The notes under the pieces: model-generated
The model's input: only the letters and a program-made list of their open reading frames with translations
What the model was told of the DNA's origin: nothing
Database searches by the model: none
Assembly (NCBI RefSeq): GCF_009602425.1
Contig: NW_022260135.1
Coordinates: 38,660-102,659 of the forward strand
DNA: 64,000 nt
Reading direction: 5' to 3'
DNA from: Actinia tenebrosa
Lineage: Eukaryota; Cnidaria; Anthozoa; Actiniaria; Actiniidae
In this document: in pieces, positions 38,174 through 48,977 of the stretch
How positions within the stretch are numbered: the first letter of the stretch is position 1
Layout of the letters: every line of letters begins with the position of its first letter
Made by a program: the position numbers and the translations under genes

Positions 38174-41100
38174 TTATTTCTTTCTTTCTTTAATTATTTG
38201 TTTATTTGTTTGTTTGTTTGTTTATTATTTATTTATTTATTTATTTATTATTCATTCATTTATTTATTCATTTTTTTCCCTCTTCCTTACTGTCATGTTT
38301 TTATTTCATTAGTTTGGTCTCTGGACAAACTAGAGAACAAGATATTCGACATGAGAGAACTATACAACCAGTGCGTTGATGAGGGGATTGCGTTTAATAG
38401 CAAGGTTAGTTTCAATGCCGTACCATACTGCTGTTTGTTACTCTCATGCTGATCATCCTTTTCTTTTGGATGCAGCGTAAACCCCCGGGGGTTGACCACG
38501 GGGTAAACGTATAAGGTAGTTTGCGATTTGGTACCTTTTAGGGTGTTTTTTTTGATTGATTGATTGAAGACTTTATTTAATGAGGGTGACACGTGACAGT
38601 AATTTTAATAACTGATTAACTTGTGGCCCTCTTTATATATATGTTGAACTTGAAATTTACAAATTTAGAATTTCAGCATATATTTGCATATTTTAAGGTA
38701 TTTCTTAAAAGATCGTTCAACCACACTCTTTTTAAAAGACTTTGGGTATCTTTTACCTTAAACCTGCATCATGGTGACCCAGTATCAACATGTTTTTTTT
38801 TCCTTGCATGTTTCAGGAGGATAACACGGATCTTTTCTTTGAGGTGGAATGTCACACTCTTATTGGTGTGTGTAACGTGTTCTTAGAATGTTTATTACAT
38901 GATGTTAGTCACGAGTATGCTGCACCTATCATCAGCCAGCAGGGAGAGGTAAGCAGAGTAATGTCACTATTGATATTCGCTTCTTCCTTCTTTATTGCTT
39001 TTTTCTTTATGACCTTGTCATTGTCTGATTGTTTTCATATCCCATCACTAATCTGTTCCTCCACTCGTCCGACCGGCAACTCATCCGTCCTGCCACTTGT
39101 TCATCCCTCCACTCATTCATCTCTCCACTCGTTCATCTCTCCACTCGTTCATCTCTCCACTCGTTCATCTCTCCACTCGTTCATCTCTCCACTCGTTCAT
39201 CCCTCCACATGCCCGTTCCTCCAATCTTCCGTCCGTACATCAGTCAGTCTGTTGCTGTAACGTCCCGTCACTAATCTGTTCCTCCACTCGTCCGACCGGC
39301 AACTCATCCGTCCTGCCACTTGTTCATCTCTCCACTCATTCATCTCTCCACTCGTTCATCTCTCCACTCGTTCATCCCTCGACATGTACGTCCCTCCAAT
39401 CTTCCGTCCGTACATCAGTCAGTCTGTCTGTCTGTTTCTGTAATGGACGTGCTATGGTCTTTTAGCCTGTCTCCAATAAATCTAACTTGCACATATTTTT
39501 TTAACTTCTAAAGGTTTGTGGTCGACTTAAAGTTGAAGTTACTCGTGTTACTGGTAAGTAAGGAATGCTCCAGTTTCTTTGTTGCTCAGGTGTAGAATAT
39601 TCATGTGTGTACAAGTGAAGGTCCGTGGAATTTCAAACGGTGCTTTCATTGCTGAAGTTGAGCATTCTTTATTTTACCGTTTTTTGTAAATGTTAAACAC
39701 TTGTACAAGGCTAACCTTTCGTAATTGAGTCTGTAATCAAAGAACACAGCGGTAATCTGGAACTCGAAAACGGTCTATTTACCAACACAAGTTTGCACAA
39801 AAGACTAAGCACCAATGAATCTCTCACACGCAATCTTCTAGAGATATAAGTACAAAATGTACAAATGCTTTCGTTTTCAGATAAGGGCTCCGATAGCGAA
39901 TCGATTGAATCCGAGGACGGACGAGAAAGCCCCGAAGATGAACCGGAGATCGACGATGACGATGAAATAGAAGAGTTTCAGCTTGGTAATCGCATGGAAG
40001 TGTGTGTACGCGTGATTGAGGCGTTTGACCTTCCTCCTGCCTTGTGTAACTACGTGTTCTGTCAGTACCAGTTATGGAAAGATAAGGATACCGTCGTGGT
40101 CCCGCCTATTAATGCCAGTATTTCACATCCAGGACCAAAAACTAACACTATGATCTTTGAAAACAAACAAGTGAGTAAAAAAACCTAGAAAAAATAGTTT
40201 GGAGAAAAAAAAAAAGATAATGAAGTTTATTGGTTACAGGCTGTATAGTGCGCTATCACCACCAAAAGTTTCATTCATGTTGAGCTAATTCTCACAGAGA
40301 TATTCTCTATTTAACGATTTGACTTTTTACAAGAATCCTGGGTTGACGTCATCATTTCGTGATTTCTATATTGACTATCAGCAACGAAAAAGGATCGCCG
40401 TCTAGTAGTCAAAGAGAAAGTAAAGGCCATTCTTATTTATTTTATAAAGCCTTTGAAATCAGGAACAGATCCTGTGGGCTTGATACGCACTCTAAATATT
40501 GGACAATATTGTGAATGAAATATGTTCCCTCTTTTCATCACTTAGTCTTTTGACATCGAGATCACTGAAGATTTCCTGGAATACGCATCAGAAGGCTCAC
40601 TTGCTATTGAGGTGTGGGGGAACAGAAGTCAAGGCTTTGATAGCACTCACAAGATGAACTGGAATTATAATGTGGAAGCTCCTCAGAAAGGACTTCATGA
40701 CAGGTAAGGAGAAAGGGATCCAGAACTTCTGGGGGGGGGGAATGTTCTGAGACTACAAAAGAGATGGGAGGGCAACTATAGGGCTTTTCAGTTGTGACGT
40801 ATTTCTGGGTCCAATCACACAAAAAGATCGCTAAAATCTTGCCGCAATTTATTCCAAGGATTTATTCTCTACCTCCAACAACTAGATATATGAACAGAAA
40901 ATCCTATGCTAGAAAAAAAAAAAAAAAAAAAAAAAACACGGGAAAAAATCTGTAAAAGTAATTATTAAGTCCCTAGCCCTTTCGCCCCTCACCCCTCCCC
41001 TCCCTCTCCTGCCTACGCCCTTGCATTTCCTATCTAGTCGTTCAATCATTGGAGGCAAAAAAGCAAAAGGGGATGGGATATGAGACGCTGTACTTAATGA

Positions 41101-41519
41101 TGTATTTTATATTATTTTTTCCTGTGTAGGTGGCACGAACTTGTTCGTAAATTGGAACTGTGGTTTGAAGTACACGAGATCAACGACCAAGGAATCTACG
41201 CCCCTGTTGAACTAAACATACGCGAGGGTAGAGAAACTGGAGGAGTATTCCAGCTACGACAAGGTCACTCGCGTCGTCTAGTAGTCAAGGTCAACCCTGT
41301 ACCGAAGTCTGGGGCACTTCCTGTAGTATGCAACACTATATCTAGTGTGTCTATTGGAAGCATATGTGTCAGGAAAAAACATTTGTTGGGACTTGACAGC
41401 TACCAAGAAAAGGATTTGTCACTGTAAGTCCTATCTTCCTCATTTATTCATTTATTCATTCATTCAGTCAGTCAGTTAATTTGCCTGTCTGTCTGTCTGA
41501 CTGTCCGTCTGTTTGTCTG

Positions 41520-41581
<62 letters not shown>

Positions 41582-44500
41582 GCATCTCTTCTTTCTCTCC
41601 ATCCTCTGATTCATTTGTCTTCCCGTCTCCGTTTGCGTATATGTGCTTCTGTGTAGACCAGTTGGTCAGTTTATCTGTTTGTCTGTCTGTTGTCGTCTTT
41701 TGCATTTTTGTCAATAAATATTGTTATTATTATGAAATTATAAGATTCATTCAAAATCTCTTTTCTCACGAATTCTACTGTGTTAGCGCACTTCATTGGA
41801 ATAACTTTATAAATCTTTTTGCTTTATAAGGCTACGTGAGAAGTGGTCAAACTCGTTGATGAAGAGACGTGAATATCTTGATCAACAAATTCACTCTTCA
41901 ATGGGAAACCAAGGTCAGTAGAGAATATTAAAATTATTTATGTGTAAAGTGAAGTACAGTGGTACCCCTATTAAAGGCTTGCACCTTCTGTGCCTTGCCT
42001 GCTGTCCTCTTAATAAAGGGTGTCTGCTGAATAGACTTTTGCTTCATGTAAATACGAAAAGAAAAGTTGGGGACTGTGCAACTAGTTCAATGTCCGTTTA
42101 TTGAAGGGTGTTTTTTTTCTAGAGGCATCACTATTTCTTTAATGCAAGGCTGTACAGAAGTAATATTTATTGTGTCACGAGGTTGCTGCGTGAAAAATGC
42201 ACATATCATAAGGGGTAGATGATAGATGGTAGATGATAAATTTTTATTTTCCTCGACATACAGATAAGTCAGTAGTGGATAAAGAACGCGAGAGCTGGTT
42301 AATAGACCAGTGGGTTTGTCTTACTGAAGAACGTAATGCTGTTCTCTGTCCTCTTCCTGGGAGTGGAATACCAGGATCACCGCAACCTGATGAAGAGTGA
42401 GTATACTTGCTTAGATGTACTATTAGCTATTCCAAAGTCGACGAAAAAACTGGGTCGAGTTGGTATTGCAATGCATTGTGGGACTGTCAGTGGGCGACAT
42501 AGACGCCATCTTGGAAATATATCCCCTAAAGTAGTTCCACACTGCAATGCAATCTCGACCAAGTTTTTTCCTCAATCTTGACTGGCTAGCCTTACTTGCG
42601 AACCTTATTTGTGTTCTGTGTGTTTGTCTGTCTGTCTCCTTGTTTCACTGTCTACCATCTTTAAGGGGTGTCTTGTGCTTATCCTTGGTGATATATCATC
42701 AATCTTGACGTTTTTATCTTTATTTTTAAATTTACTTTTACTTATTTTACAGTTTGATTCGCCAAGGTCTGGAAGCACATATCCCTGTTATTTTCCTCGA
42801 TTTGAATGGTAAGCTAAAGTATATGAATACAACATGCAAGGGGATTGCTGGTGGTGGGAGTGGGGTGTGTTGTTATGCATCTTTTCCCCCATTTCTCATT
42901 ACCTCTCATATTTACTCCCATCGCGAAGTTTTATTCTCTTACGGGCTTCCTGTGTGGGGTTCAGTTCAGGATGAGCACAGGTATCCCACTGGTAGTAAAA
43001 TATATCTGCAATTAGACAGAAAGAATTGCCCATCAGAACTCTTGAACACCCGACCCTGGAACATGTTCTGAAAAAATCCGGACACGCCGCTTCACAAGAG
43101 ATACAAATGAAATTCCTTAATTACTCGATATACCTTTTCTATACTTTAATATATATTTTTGTTTCTGATAGATGAATTTAGAAACGGGGCCGCAGACGAC
43201 GCTTCTCCAGCTGGTGTAGATACGACTCTATCATTTGAAAACCCTGATAATATGATAGAGTTGCCTATAATTAAATACGACCAGAAACAGGTAACGCGAG
43301 ACAAATACTTGTAACGCAATGAAACCATTATTAAATACGACTAGAAACAGGTAACGCAAGACAAATACTTGTAACGCAATGAAACCATTATTAAATACGA
43401 CTAGAAACAGGTAACGCAAGACAAATACTTGTAACGCAATGAAACCATTATTAAATACGACTAGAAACAGGTAACGCAAGACAAATACTTGTAACGCAAT
43501 GAAACCATTATTTTTCCTAGTATGGAAGTTCAAATTCAGAGCGCATCCGCGGAAAAAAAATACACGAGCGTTTTAGATACTCTCGTCTGAAAAAGCATTC
43601 TGACCAATCACTGTGCGCGTTAGAACTCTGCAGTTATTTTATAATCTCTGATTTTAAATATTTATATATCGATTTATATATCGATTAGGTATCTGCTACC
43701 GCGTCATGGGACTCGTCTATCCATGATGCCATCGAACTGACGAGAGTAACTGGATCGAACGAAATGGTTTATCTTATAGTAAAGGTGAGATACATTGCTA
43801 AAGCCAGCGTCTGTCTGTTTGATTGGCGCTAAGTCTAATGTCAAACGTCGAACTTGGCATGAGCCAAACCTACGATATAAGTAAGTATATAACCTGACAT
43901 CAAAGATGACCGTCTTGTTGTCCAATGTGTCACTTAGGTTCGGCTCATGTGAAGTTTAACGTTTAACCTAAGCTTTAGCAAGTTAAACAAGATTCTCAGC
44001 TGGCAACCTTGCGTGCTTTTTTTTCTTCTCTTCTCTTTTTCTTTCTTTTCTTTTCTTTTCTTTCCTTTTTTTTTTTTGGTCGTCGTTAGTACCACCGCAA
44101 ACTACAGCAGTGGCACGGCTCAACGTGTCCTACTGAAAACATGATTTGACTTCTAGTTCGTAGCAACTTACTGATAGTAGTGGGAAACGTCTAGTTTCTA
44201 CCCTAGCTCCACAGAGGGTGGGGGAACTTGCGATTAATTTTTGGGGGGTAGGGGGGATAGTTCGATGGGGACTGAGATTTCATCCTTGTATACGTAGCCT
44301 TAATTAATTTTGGATTTTCGAGAGTCGGTTTTTGCTTGCGTTATTGACAACGTTTTTTCGACAAGGTCGTAGTTGGACTGTCTAGCCCTGTAACGATGGA
44401 GTTGGTTCTTCGGAAGAGAATTTGCATTAGAATATACAAGAAACAGAGTTGGAAGGACAGCCTCTTAAGAAGGCTAACAAAGGTGGGTTAAAATCGAGAG

Positions 44501-47500
44501 TATAGTAGACAAAAACATATTCGATTGTGAAGAGCCCTAAAATTCGTCATTCCATTTGATTTTAACTTTTGATTTATTTGGTCACCAGGAATATCGACAT
44601 ACCTGTGGTGTGGTTTACGAGCTCGTTTCGCACATACCTCGGGTAAGTCGTGTCCCCTTTAAATCAATAATTGCTGTAGAACCTTGTAATATATACTTAA
44701 TGGATATATGCATAATTGACTCAGTGCATGGCATTTACCATTATACTCTTACATGAGCTCGCTTCACACGGACACCTTGTTAATTCGGACACTTTCTCTG
44801 GTCCCCTTGGTGACTGTATGCCAGGATGAAAGAGTTCTACTTTACCTGTTTTACCAGAATGCGCTTTACAATCATAAACATTGCTTAGGTGCTATAGGGG
44901 ATTTCCACCATCACGTGAAGACAGCCAATGACAGGAGTTTTTGTACTCTAGGAAAGTGAATTCTTTTTCATGTGAATCAGATTAGACCAGATTCCATTGT
45001 TCCTGTCTCCTGTCATGGCTGCCATAACGTGATGGTGCAAAGCCTCTATTTGCAGTTGCGCAACGTATGTACTCATCGTCGTTACTACGAGTTTTATTAG
45101 TCCATACGAAACGTCGGTTATACCGCAACTTCTCTCTTGCTGTTTGCAAAACATAATTGATTATTAAAGAAGATTATTAAAATGCCACCCCACGTGACTC
45201 ACTCTTGTTAATGTATCTTTAAATTACCACAGCAACCAGGAGAGGAGACAGAAGAGCGAGCGAGTCTAGCGCAAATGGCCGCTCAAGCTGTTGGCGAAGA
45301 AGAAGAAGACGAAACGGTTCTACGGCGATACAGTAAAGGGATATCAAACGTCGAAAGCTTGTTGGCACTTGACAAACTGAGACAGGTGGGTGTTGGTTCC
45401 CAGATAGCTCAAAAATATCACNNNNNNNNNNNNNNNNNNNNNNNNNNNNNNNNNNNNNNNNNNNNNNNNNNNNNNNNNNNNNNNNNNNNNNNNNNNNNNN
45501 NNNNNNGGGTGTTGGTTCCCAGATAGCTCAAAAATATCACGTGAGAAATGTACACGGCACGGATACAGTAAAGGGATATCAAACGTCGAAAGCTTGTTGG
45601 CGCTTGACAAACTAAGACAGGTGGGTGTTGGTTCCCAGATAGCGCAAAAATATTACGTGAGAACTTTACACGGCACGGCAACAGATGATACTTGGTAAAC
45701 CAAACACATGGGTATATTGTTGACAAAGCGCAAAATCAGAGTCACCCATAGTCAATCAGAATCAATCATAGTCGAGTCGTAAGTAAGGTTTTTCACACAA
45801 ATCACAAGAATTCTACTTCTTTTAGTCAGCTCACGGTATAAACTACTTCTTGATTAACAAAAAAAGATACAGTGGCTCTTAGCCAAGCAAGGAGAAACAA
45901 AAACAGGTTCCCAGTTGGTGCGGAAGCGACAAATTAAAGAAATCGTTTCATTTATTTATTTTTCCAGGAAGTTGTTGTGAAAGAAAAGTTAGCTGCCATT
46001 GGTAAACCTCTAAGGAAGTTTGCTAGTACGCCCAACTTAGCGGCAGCGGTGAGTAATATTTACTCCTAAAGACAATATTACATGCTTAATTCCTTGTTCA
46101 ACTAGTCTTGCCAGAAAACTGTTGCTAGGAACTAGTTACACGCGAACATTCCGCTGCATCTCGTTTTCGCAGAAAATGGTTGTAAGTTGTAGAAAGTAGA
46201 CAATAGTTCCCAATTAAGAATATTGGATCGGATACAAGCTGCGCAAGCATGTATTACTTGCACAAAAAGCTCATACAGTCAATTTTCGTCTTGCGGACGC
46301 CCCAATACCTTACCGATACCTAACTATTACGGACAGGAGAAAAATCCCTGGTGAAAAATACTGACAAAGAAATCATAGTAATTAACTCTTGGAATTTAGA
46401 ATTACTGGTTATTGCGAACGGAGGTAAATTGGAGGATCGGATAGTCCGATATGCCTTTGCAGATTTTTGGTATCGATCCCCGTTAAAATGGCGATATAAG
46501 AGGGGTGCGTTCTCACCACGCATTCTCACCACGAGACTACGCGTGTGTCCCTAGATCAAGTGGATTATTACAATTAAGGGGGTTGATCATTTTGTGTGTG
46601 TTATTTTCTTTATAGTCTGACTTCTCTTTTGGAACCAGTCCTGGTCGCTTTGATTCCCCAGACACCAATCGGCTATTCGATTTTAGGGTAAGCCTTGTGA
46701 TCTTGTTCTTAATGGGATGTTATCCAAAACAATGGGATGAATCACAAACAAAAATTGCATCATAATCTCTTACGCAGACATCCATAGTCTCATCAAGTAA
46801 CGCAACGTTTCTGTCACACAACGTTTCTGTCCCGCGAGAAAAACGTTGTGTGACGACCCTATGAACGTCCACCTAGTCGGCTAGCCATAAAAGTCTATAT
46901 AAAAACTCTTAACATTGTCCTCAAAATGTAGCCAATAGCAAAAAAAAAAGAATCACACTTTTTCTTGGGAAGCGTGAGGCAGTTCTCTAGGGATCTCTTT
47001 GGTTTTAGCCCCATTTTTACAAAGTTTTCAAGGTGGTCTTTGCCTGTTGCATGTTTTTATTCAACTTTTTTTTTCTAGTTCCTTTCCTTTCCGTATAAAC
47101 AGTTCTGATTCCTTACCGTATTTAGGGCAATGTATCCAGAGGACGCGAGGATTTATTGATTGATTTATCGTCATCCTACTCCTCCCCTTTGAGTAGTGGA
47201 GCAGGGGGAGTCGTCTTACGTGAACGAACCGCAAGAACTCCTAATTCACGGCCAAGCTCTCTTCTCCTCGAGTTAGAAACTTTAAAAGAAGATTCCAAGG
47301 AAGATAAAAGCTCAGCCTCGCCAAGTCCTCGTGTTCCCCTTGTGCTTTTCGATTTCAATGGCTCTAAATCAGTAGCTTCCGACGGCACTATCAGTCCGAC
47401 GGACAACCTCCGACAGAGAACAGCGAGTTCCGATACGATCACTTACGACGATAATGGACCGACGGTATACGACGATTTGCCGACGCCGACTCCATTTACA

Positions 47501-48977
47501 TTACCGAAAAAGTTGAGCCTTCCTGCAAAGGCAGAAAACATGAGTGCTGATTTTCTCTCAACAAAAACTGATGATGTATTAGATTTAAGTTCGACGAAAA
47601 ACGAGGAGTTTAAACCGGATTCTACATCTCAAAAAGGTGATAATTTGATTTTAGATTTATTGAACAATGATAAAGGCGAGCTGTCGCTTGTCGATCTTGA
47701 AAATGTCAGTGTTACGAATGACCAGGAAGCGAGTCTTCTCGAAGCAACGGCCATTCCACCAAACCAGGTTAGTGCGGAAGGAGCTCGCAATCTATCTCCG
47801 TATCTAAACTCAAGTGAATTACAGCCCATGGGCAAGAAAAACGATTCGGATGAAAATTTCATGGATGATGGCAGGGACGAGTTGTCTACCTCAAGGGATG
47901 ACTTATCGTCTTTAGGAAGTCGCGAAGACTTGACCTCATCCTTTGATAGCATGAACGAGGAATGGGATGATGAAAGTGTCAGTCACTTACGGTCTGGTAT
48001 GGCTGTAAGACTTGCTGAAGGTAAAACTGGCGTCATCAGGTTTATTGGTCAGACTAGATTTTCTCCTGGTGCGTGGATCGGAGTGGAGCTCGATAAGCCT
48101 GGAGGTGAGTGTGCTTGGTGTTTTCTGTATGAATTTTGCTGCTTTTTTAAGAATCGATTTAGTATGTGTAGTGTAATCTTTTTCCAAAATTCTGCTTGTA
48201 GGGTGCCGCACGCAACATGCCGCACACAACATTCCGCACGCAACTTCATGTCGTTACAGTCAACTCCTGCCTTGCGAACGCCCTAATATTACGGACACCT
48301 CACTATTACGGACAAGAGCAAAATACCCGGTGAAAAATACTGACAAAGAAATCACTGTAATAAACTCTCGCTATTGGAGACCCTCACTATTCCCGTCACC
48401 AAGGGACGGTCCCGAGGGTGTCCGCTGTAACGAGAGTTGACTGTATTGTGCTATAAGCAACCGTTAGAAATAGTAATCTGCTCACACGGAGCCGCGCCCA
48501 ACATACTACACACACCAATATGTTACTTGATATTACTAGATCCATAGCCTCACTTATTCAATAATACATTTTGTTTTGACAGGAAAAAATGATGGCTCCG
48601 TTAAAGGTATTCGATACTTTGCCTGTAAACCAAGATTCGGTTCATTTGTCCGCCCCGACAAGGTTACTCCAATTGAGCACAGTGCTCGAGAACGAACCAC
48701 GTCCCGCAAGTTTACGGGATCCCGGGATAACACCTCGAGAACCGCGTCTAACAGAGGCCTAGACAAAACCGAAAGCACATCTCGTACATCTCTTGTAAAA
48801 AATGCCGCCAAACGACGGACTGAGAGTCCCACGAGAGGTCGTACCGATAGTCCCGTCGGAGAATCCCGCACTGCGGGACGGGTCGAGAATACGCCTAGCC
48901 CCGTAGTAAGGCGCGAGAATGCCGCTGCAAATCGTAAAAAGAACGACTGGAAAAGACGGTCAAATATTTTATTTTAA
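18045..48977 (+). CDS. KIF13B: Kinesin-3 motor KIF13B-like, complete, 38 exons
   Basis: Plus-end microtubule motor for vesicle transport. Exons: 18045-18096, 18201-18273, 19510-19522, 27699-27759, 28279-28371, 29206-29297, 29659-29747, 29851-29938, 30709-30843, 31500-31612, 32136-32181, 32486-32560, 33059-33211, 33299-33490, 33794-33928, 34357-34496, 35241-35428, 35936-35992, 36321-36567, 37419-37573, 38313-38404, 38817-38948, 39514-39553, 39881-40170, 40546-40703, 41130-41423, 41831-41913, 42264-42396, 42753-42808, 43172-43290, 43689-43784, 44366-44482, 44589-44642, 45233-45385, 45968-46048, 46616-46687, 47126-48104, 48583-48977. All are GT-AG and sum to 5541 nt (1846 residues plus TAA); human KIF13B is about 1826. 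Motor, residues 1 to about 361: start [18 protein letters not shown]-loop [39 protein letters not shown] domain about 440-560 ([25 protein letters not shown]). The mid-tail matches KIF13 block by block ([41 protein letters not shown]). An acidic stretch lies in exon 24. CAP-Gly, about 1680-1745, has [19 protein letters not shown] across the last junction. The CAP-Gly points to KIF13B rather than KIF13A, though an invertebrate copy may be ancestral to both. Confidence 0.96.
19510..19522 (+). CDS. KIF13B: 13-nt microexon of the KIF13B-like gene
   Basis: The sequence GAAGCAATCTAAG is bordered by AATCAAG upstream and GTAAGA downstream, with a T-rich tract about 40 bases before it. It adds one base to finish the Lys codon begun in exon 2 and then encodes KQSK, giving [16 protein letters not shown]. 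Vertebrate KIF13 has a basic stretch ending in PK just before the same VFAYDHCFW block. Without these 13 nt the exon at 27699 would be out of frame, and with them the whole gene stays open for 1846 codons. It sits in what would otherwise be a 9.4-kb intron, so it is found by logic rather than by similarity; another 13-nt (or 3n+1) exon in that span could serve instead. Confidence 0.62.
21688..21797. repeat. Palindrome with CCGTGAAAC ends and an N inside
   Basis: CCGTGAAACTTTAGTAATAC and TAAATAGCAC at the left are mirrored by GTACTATTTAG and TAGTGTTTCACGG at the right; the N at 21778 sits in the right arm. Confidence 0.55.
24518..24703. mobile_element. 186-bp palindromic MITE
   Basis: ACACCTACTTGCAAGAACAT at the left is mirrored by TTCTTGCAAGTATAGGTGT at the right, arms about 50 bp. 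One arm recurs alone at 4279-4332. KIF13B intron 3. Confidence 0.8.
24786..24872. repeat. Short palindrome with GTCTC..GAGAC ends
   Basis: GTCTCTGCAGTCGTCATTAG and GATCCCAGA are mirrored by TCTGGGACC and CTAATGACAGTTGCGGAGGA. Intronic in KIF13B. Confidence 0.55.
25105..25212 (+). repeat. A-rich (AAAC)n tract
   Basis: About 100 bases of A and AAAC/AAAT units in KIF13B intron 3; the hydrophobic frame on the opposite strand is just its translation. Confidence 0.9.
26740..27045. repeat. Tandem and inverted copies related to the 7491 MITE
   Basis: CTGACATTTTAATGGCTCGT and CTGACATCTTAATGGCTTGT begin two adjacent copies. Each contains GTGCAGCTTGCAA and GAGTTTGC followed by a degenerate GAATATCAAAAGC. 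It lies in KIF13B intron 3. Confidence 0.6.
30311..30598. mobile_element. MITE with GCAGTTTTCGTATG ends, copy 1
   Basis: Terminal inverted repeats GCAGTTTTCGTATGGCTGTG and CACAGTCATACGAAAACTGC. The interior has repeated GATTGGTCTGGC and GTGCCGTGAC. It lies in KIF13B intron 8. Confidence 0.85.
31840..32030 (+). repeat. (CTGTCTTTTT)n microsatellite
   Basis: Decamer TTTTTCTGTCTGTC-type units repeated about 15 times, with an N at 31935. KIF13B intron 10. Confidence 0.93.
33500..33755 (+). repeat. (GAT)n-rich microsatellite
   Basis: GATGATGATG units mixed with GGTGGTG fill most of KIF13B intron 14. Confidence 0.92.
34100..34294. mobile_element. MITE with CAAGGGCGGATCCAG ends, copy 2
   Basis: Same ends and interior as the copy at 13304, with flanking ATAAA on both sides. 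It lies in KIF13B intron 15. The C-run region is partly duplicated inside it. Confidence 0.85.
34544..35157. mobile_element. About 610-bp foldback transposon with CRE-like ends
   Basis: The left end CCTATATTGAGATTTTTCATG then TGACGTCACGCTGTAG is mirrored by CTATAGCGTGACGTCACAGT then GAGAAACCTCTATATATAG. Further inverted stretches lie inside. No reading frame. KIF13B intron 16. Confidence 0.7.
35440..35600 (+). repeat. (GGAC)n higher-order repeat just after the exon 17 donor
   Basis: GGACGGACGGACGAACAAACG then ATTGAAAACAA repeated three times. It starts about a dozen bases after the GTAAGA donor of KIF13B exon 17. Confidence 0.92.
35616..35780. repeat. Palindromic dispersed repeat, related to 60657-60785
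   Basis: GAGTGCATACCGTATATCC and ACAAATTAGTGCAAAGTTT are mirrored by ACTAATTTGTGCAACGTTT and ATATATGGTATGCGC. The relative in GGPS1 intron 5 keeps the ACAAATTACTGCAAAGTTTG core. Confidence 0.6.
36598..36715 (+). pseudogene. Decayed partial copy of KIF13B exon 19
   Basis: From TCTGGGTAGGGTCACGTATG onward this intronic segment repeats the 3' half of exon 19 (36443-36545) at an offset of 155 bp. The encoded [20 protein letters not shown] is still readable as a copy, but with a one-base loss near the start, TGG changed to TGA and several substitutions. About 28 bases of the original exon end are missing, so that GAAAGAAG now abuts a GTAAGC donor. It is a local tandem duplication, not a working exon. 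Confidence 0.85.
37180..37262 (+). mobile_element. LINE 3' tail ending in an ATT microsatellite
   Basis: GTAAAGCGCATTGAGACGTT followed by GTATAAATGCGCTAACAAG and then (ATT)n, the usual 3' end of CR1/L2-type LINEs. It lies in KIF13B intron 19. Confidence 0.6.
37617..37744. mobile_element. Palindromic element in KIF13B intron 20
   Basis: TATAGCACCCTTGCATGGGA and GCAGCTCAATTTGAAGGA are mirrored by CCTCCAAATTGAGCTGC and GTGCTGCAAGGGGTCTA. Confidence 0.65.
37990..38275 (+). repeat. (TTTA)n microsatellite
   Basis: Long TTTATTTATTTA run with two TTTGTTTG interludes that repeat each other, ending about 35 bases before KIF13B exon 21. Confidence 0.95.
38548..38640 (-). mobile_element. LINE 3' tail, minus strand
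   Basis: TTTGATTGATTGATTGAAGA followed by CTTTATTTAATGAGGGTGACA is the reverse of a LINE end of the form AATAAAG...(TCAA)n. It is intronic in KIF13B. Confidence 0.5.
39040..39440 (+). repeat. About 210-bp duplicated block of CACTCGTTCATCTCTC repeats
   Basis: CACTAATCTGTTCCTCCACT begins both halves (near 39045 and 39268) and each ends CGTACATCAGTCAGTCTG. Inside, CTCCACTCGTTCATCT repeats. It translates as a repetitive open frame but lies in KIF13B intron 22. Confidence 0.8.
41482..41582 (+). repeat. (TGTC)n microsatellite
   Basis: CTGTCTGTCTGT run in KIF13B intron 26. Confidence 0.95.
42436..42583. mobile_element. Palindromic element in KIF13B intron 28
   Basis: GGTCGAGTTGGTATTGCAAT followed by GCATTGTGGGAC is mirrored by GTTCCACACTGCAATGCAAT followed by CTCGACCAAG. 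Confidence 0.6.
43270..43509 (+). repeat. 60-bp minisatellite, 4 copies, spanning the exon 30 donor
   Basis: Unit starts ATTAAATACGACYAGAAACA followed by GGTAACGC and ends GCAATGAAACCATT; four copies, nearly identical. The first copy includes the last seven codons of KIF13B exon 30 (IKYDQKQ) and its 5' splice site CAG|GTAACG. Copies 2-4 carry the same donor but have TAG where the first has CAG. Confidence 0.95.
44900..45060. repeat. Inverted repeat with CACCATCACGTGATGG-type core
   Basis: CCACCATCACGTGAAGACAG then CCAATGACAGGAG is mirrored by CCTGTCATGGCTGCCATAAC then GTGATGGTGC. Relatives lie at 4810-4850 and 60540-60650, so it is a dispersed family. Confidence 0.65.
45328..45680 (+). repeat. 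116-bp tandem repeat over the exon 34 donor, interrupted by Ns
   Basis: The 3' part of KIF13B exon 34 ([20 protein letters not shown]), its GTGGGT donor and the following intron bases recur at 45556-45680. Two GGGTGTTGG marks at 45507 and 45623 give a 116-bp unit. The mark in the first copy is at 45388, 119 bases before 45507, and 85 Ns fill 45422-45506, so the gap may hide about one more unit. The copy changes only a few bases (GCACTT to GCGCTT, CTGAGA to CTAAGA). Confidence 0.9.
46274..46410. mobile_element. Partial copy of the TACAGTCAACTC MITE
   Basis: Matches the left portion of 48255-48445 (CAGTCAATTTTCGTCTTGCG, CTATTACGGACAGGAG, GTGAAAAATACTGACAAAGA). The right end is not recognisable. 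Confidence 0.65.
48255..48445. mobile_element. MITE with TACAGTCAACTC ends
   Basis: TACAGTCAACTCCTGCC at the left and CGAGAGTTGACTGTA at the right, with TATTACGGACA blocks between. It lies in KIF13B intron 37; a second copy missing its right end starts at 46274 in intron 35. Confidence 0.75.

Noticed and set aside
38073-38312. Tyr/Leu/Phe/Ile-rich frames
   Set aside because: Translation of the (TTTA)n microsatellite.
39029-39465. Ser/His/Leu-rich repetitive frames that look like a repeat protein
   Set aside because: They arise from CTCCACTCGTTCATCT repeats in intron 22 and lack splice or start context.
43270-43509. CRISPR-like direct repeats
   Set aside because: Units are contiguous without unique spacers and overlap a eukaryotic exon; it is a minisatellite.
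47156-48286. Stand-alone 376-codon gene
   Set aside because: It is the large penultimate exon of the kinesin gene; its end past 48104 is intron read-through.
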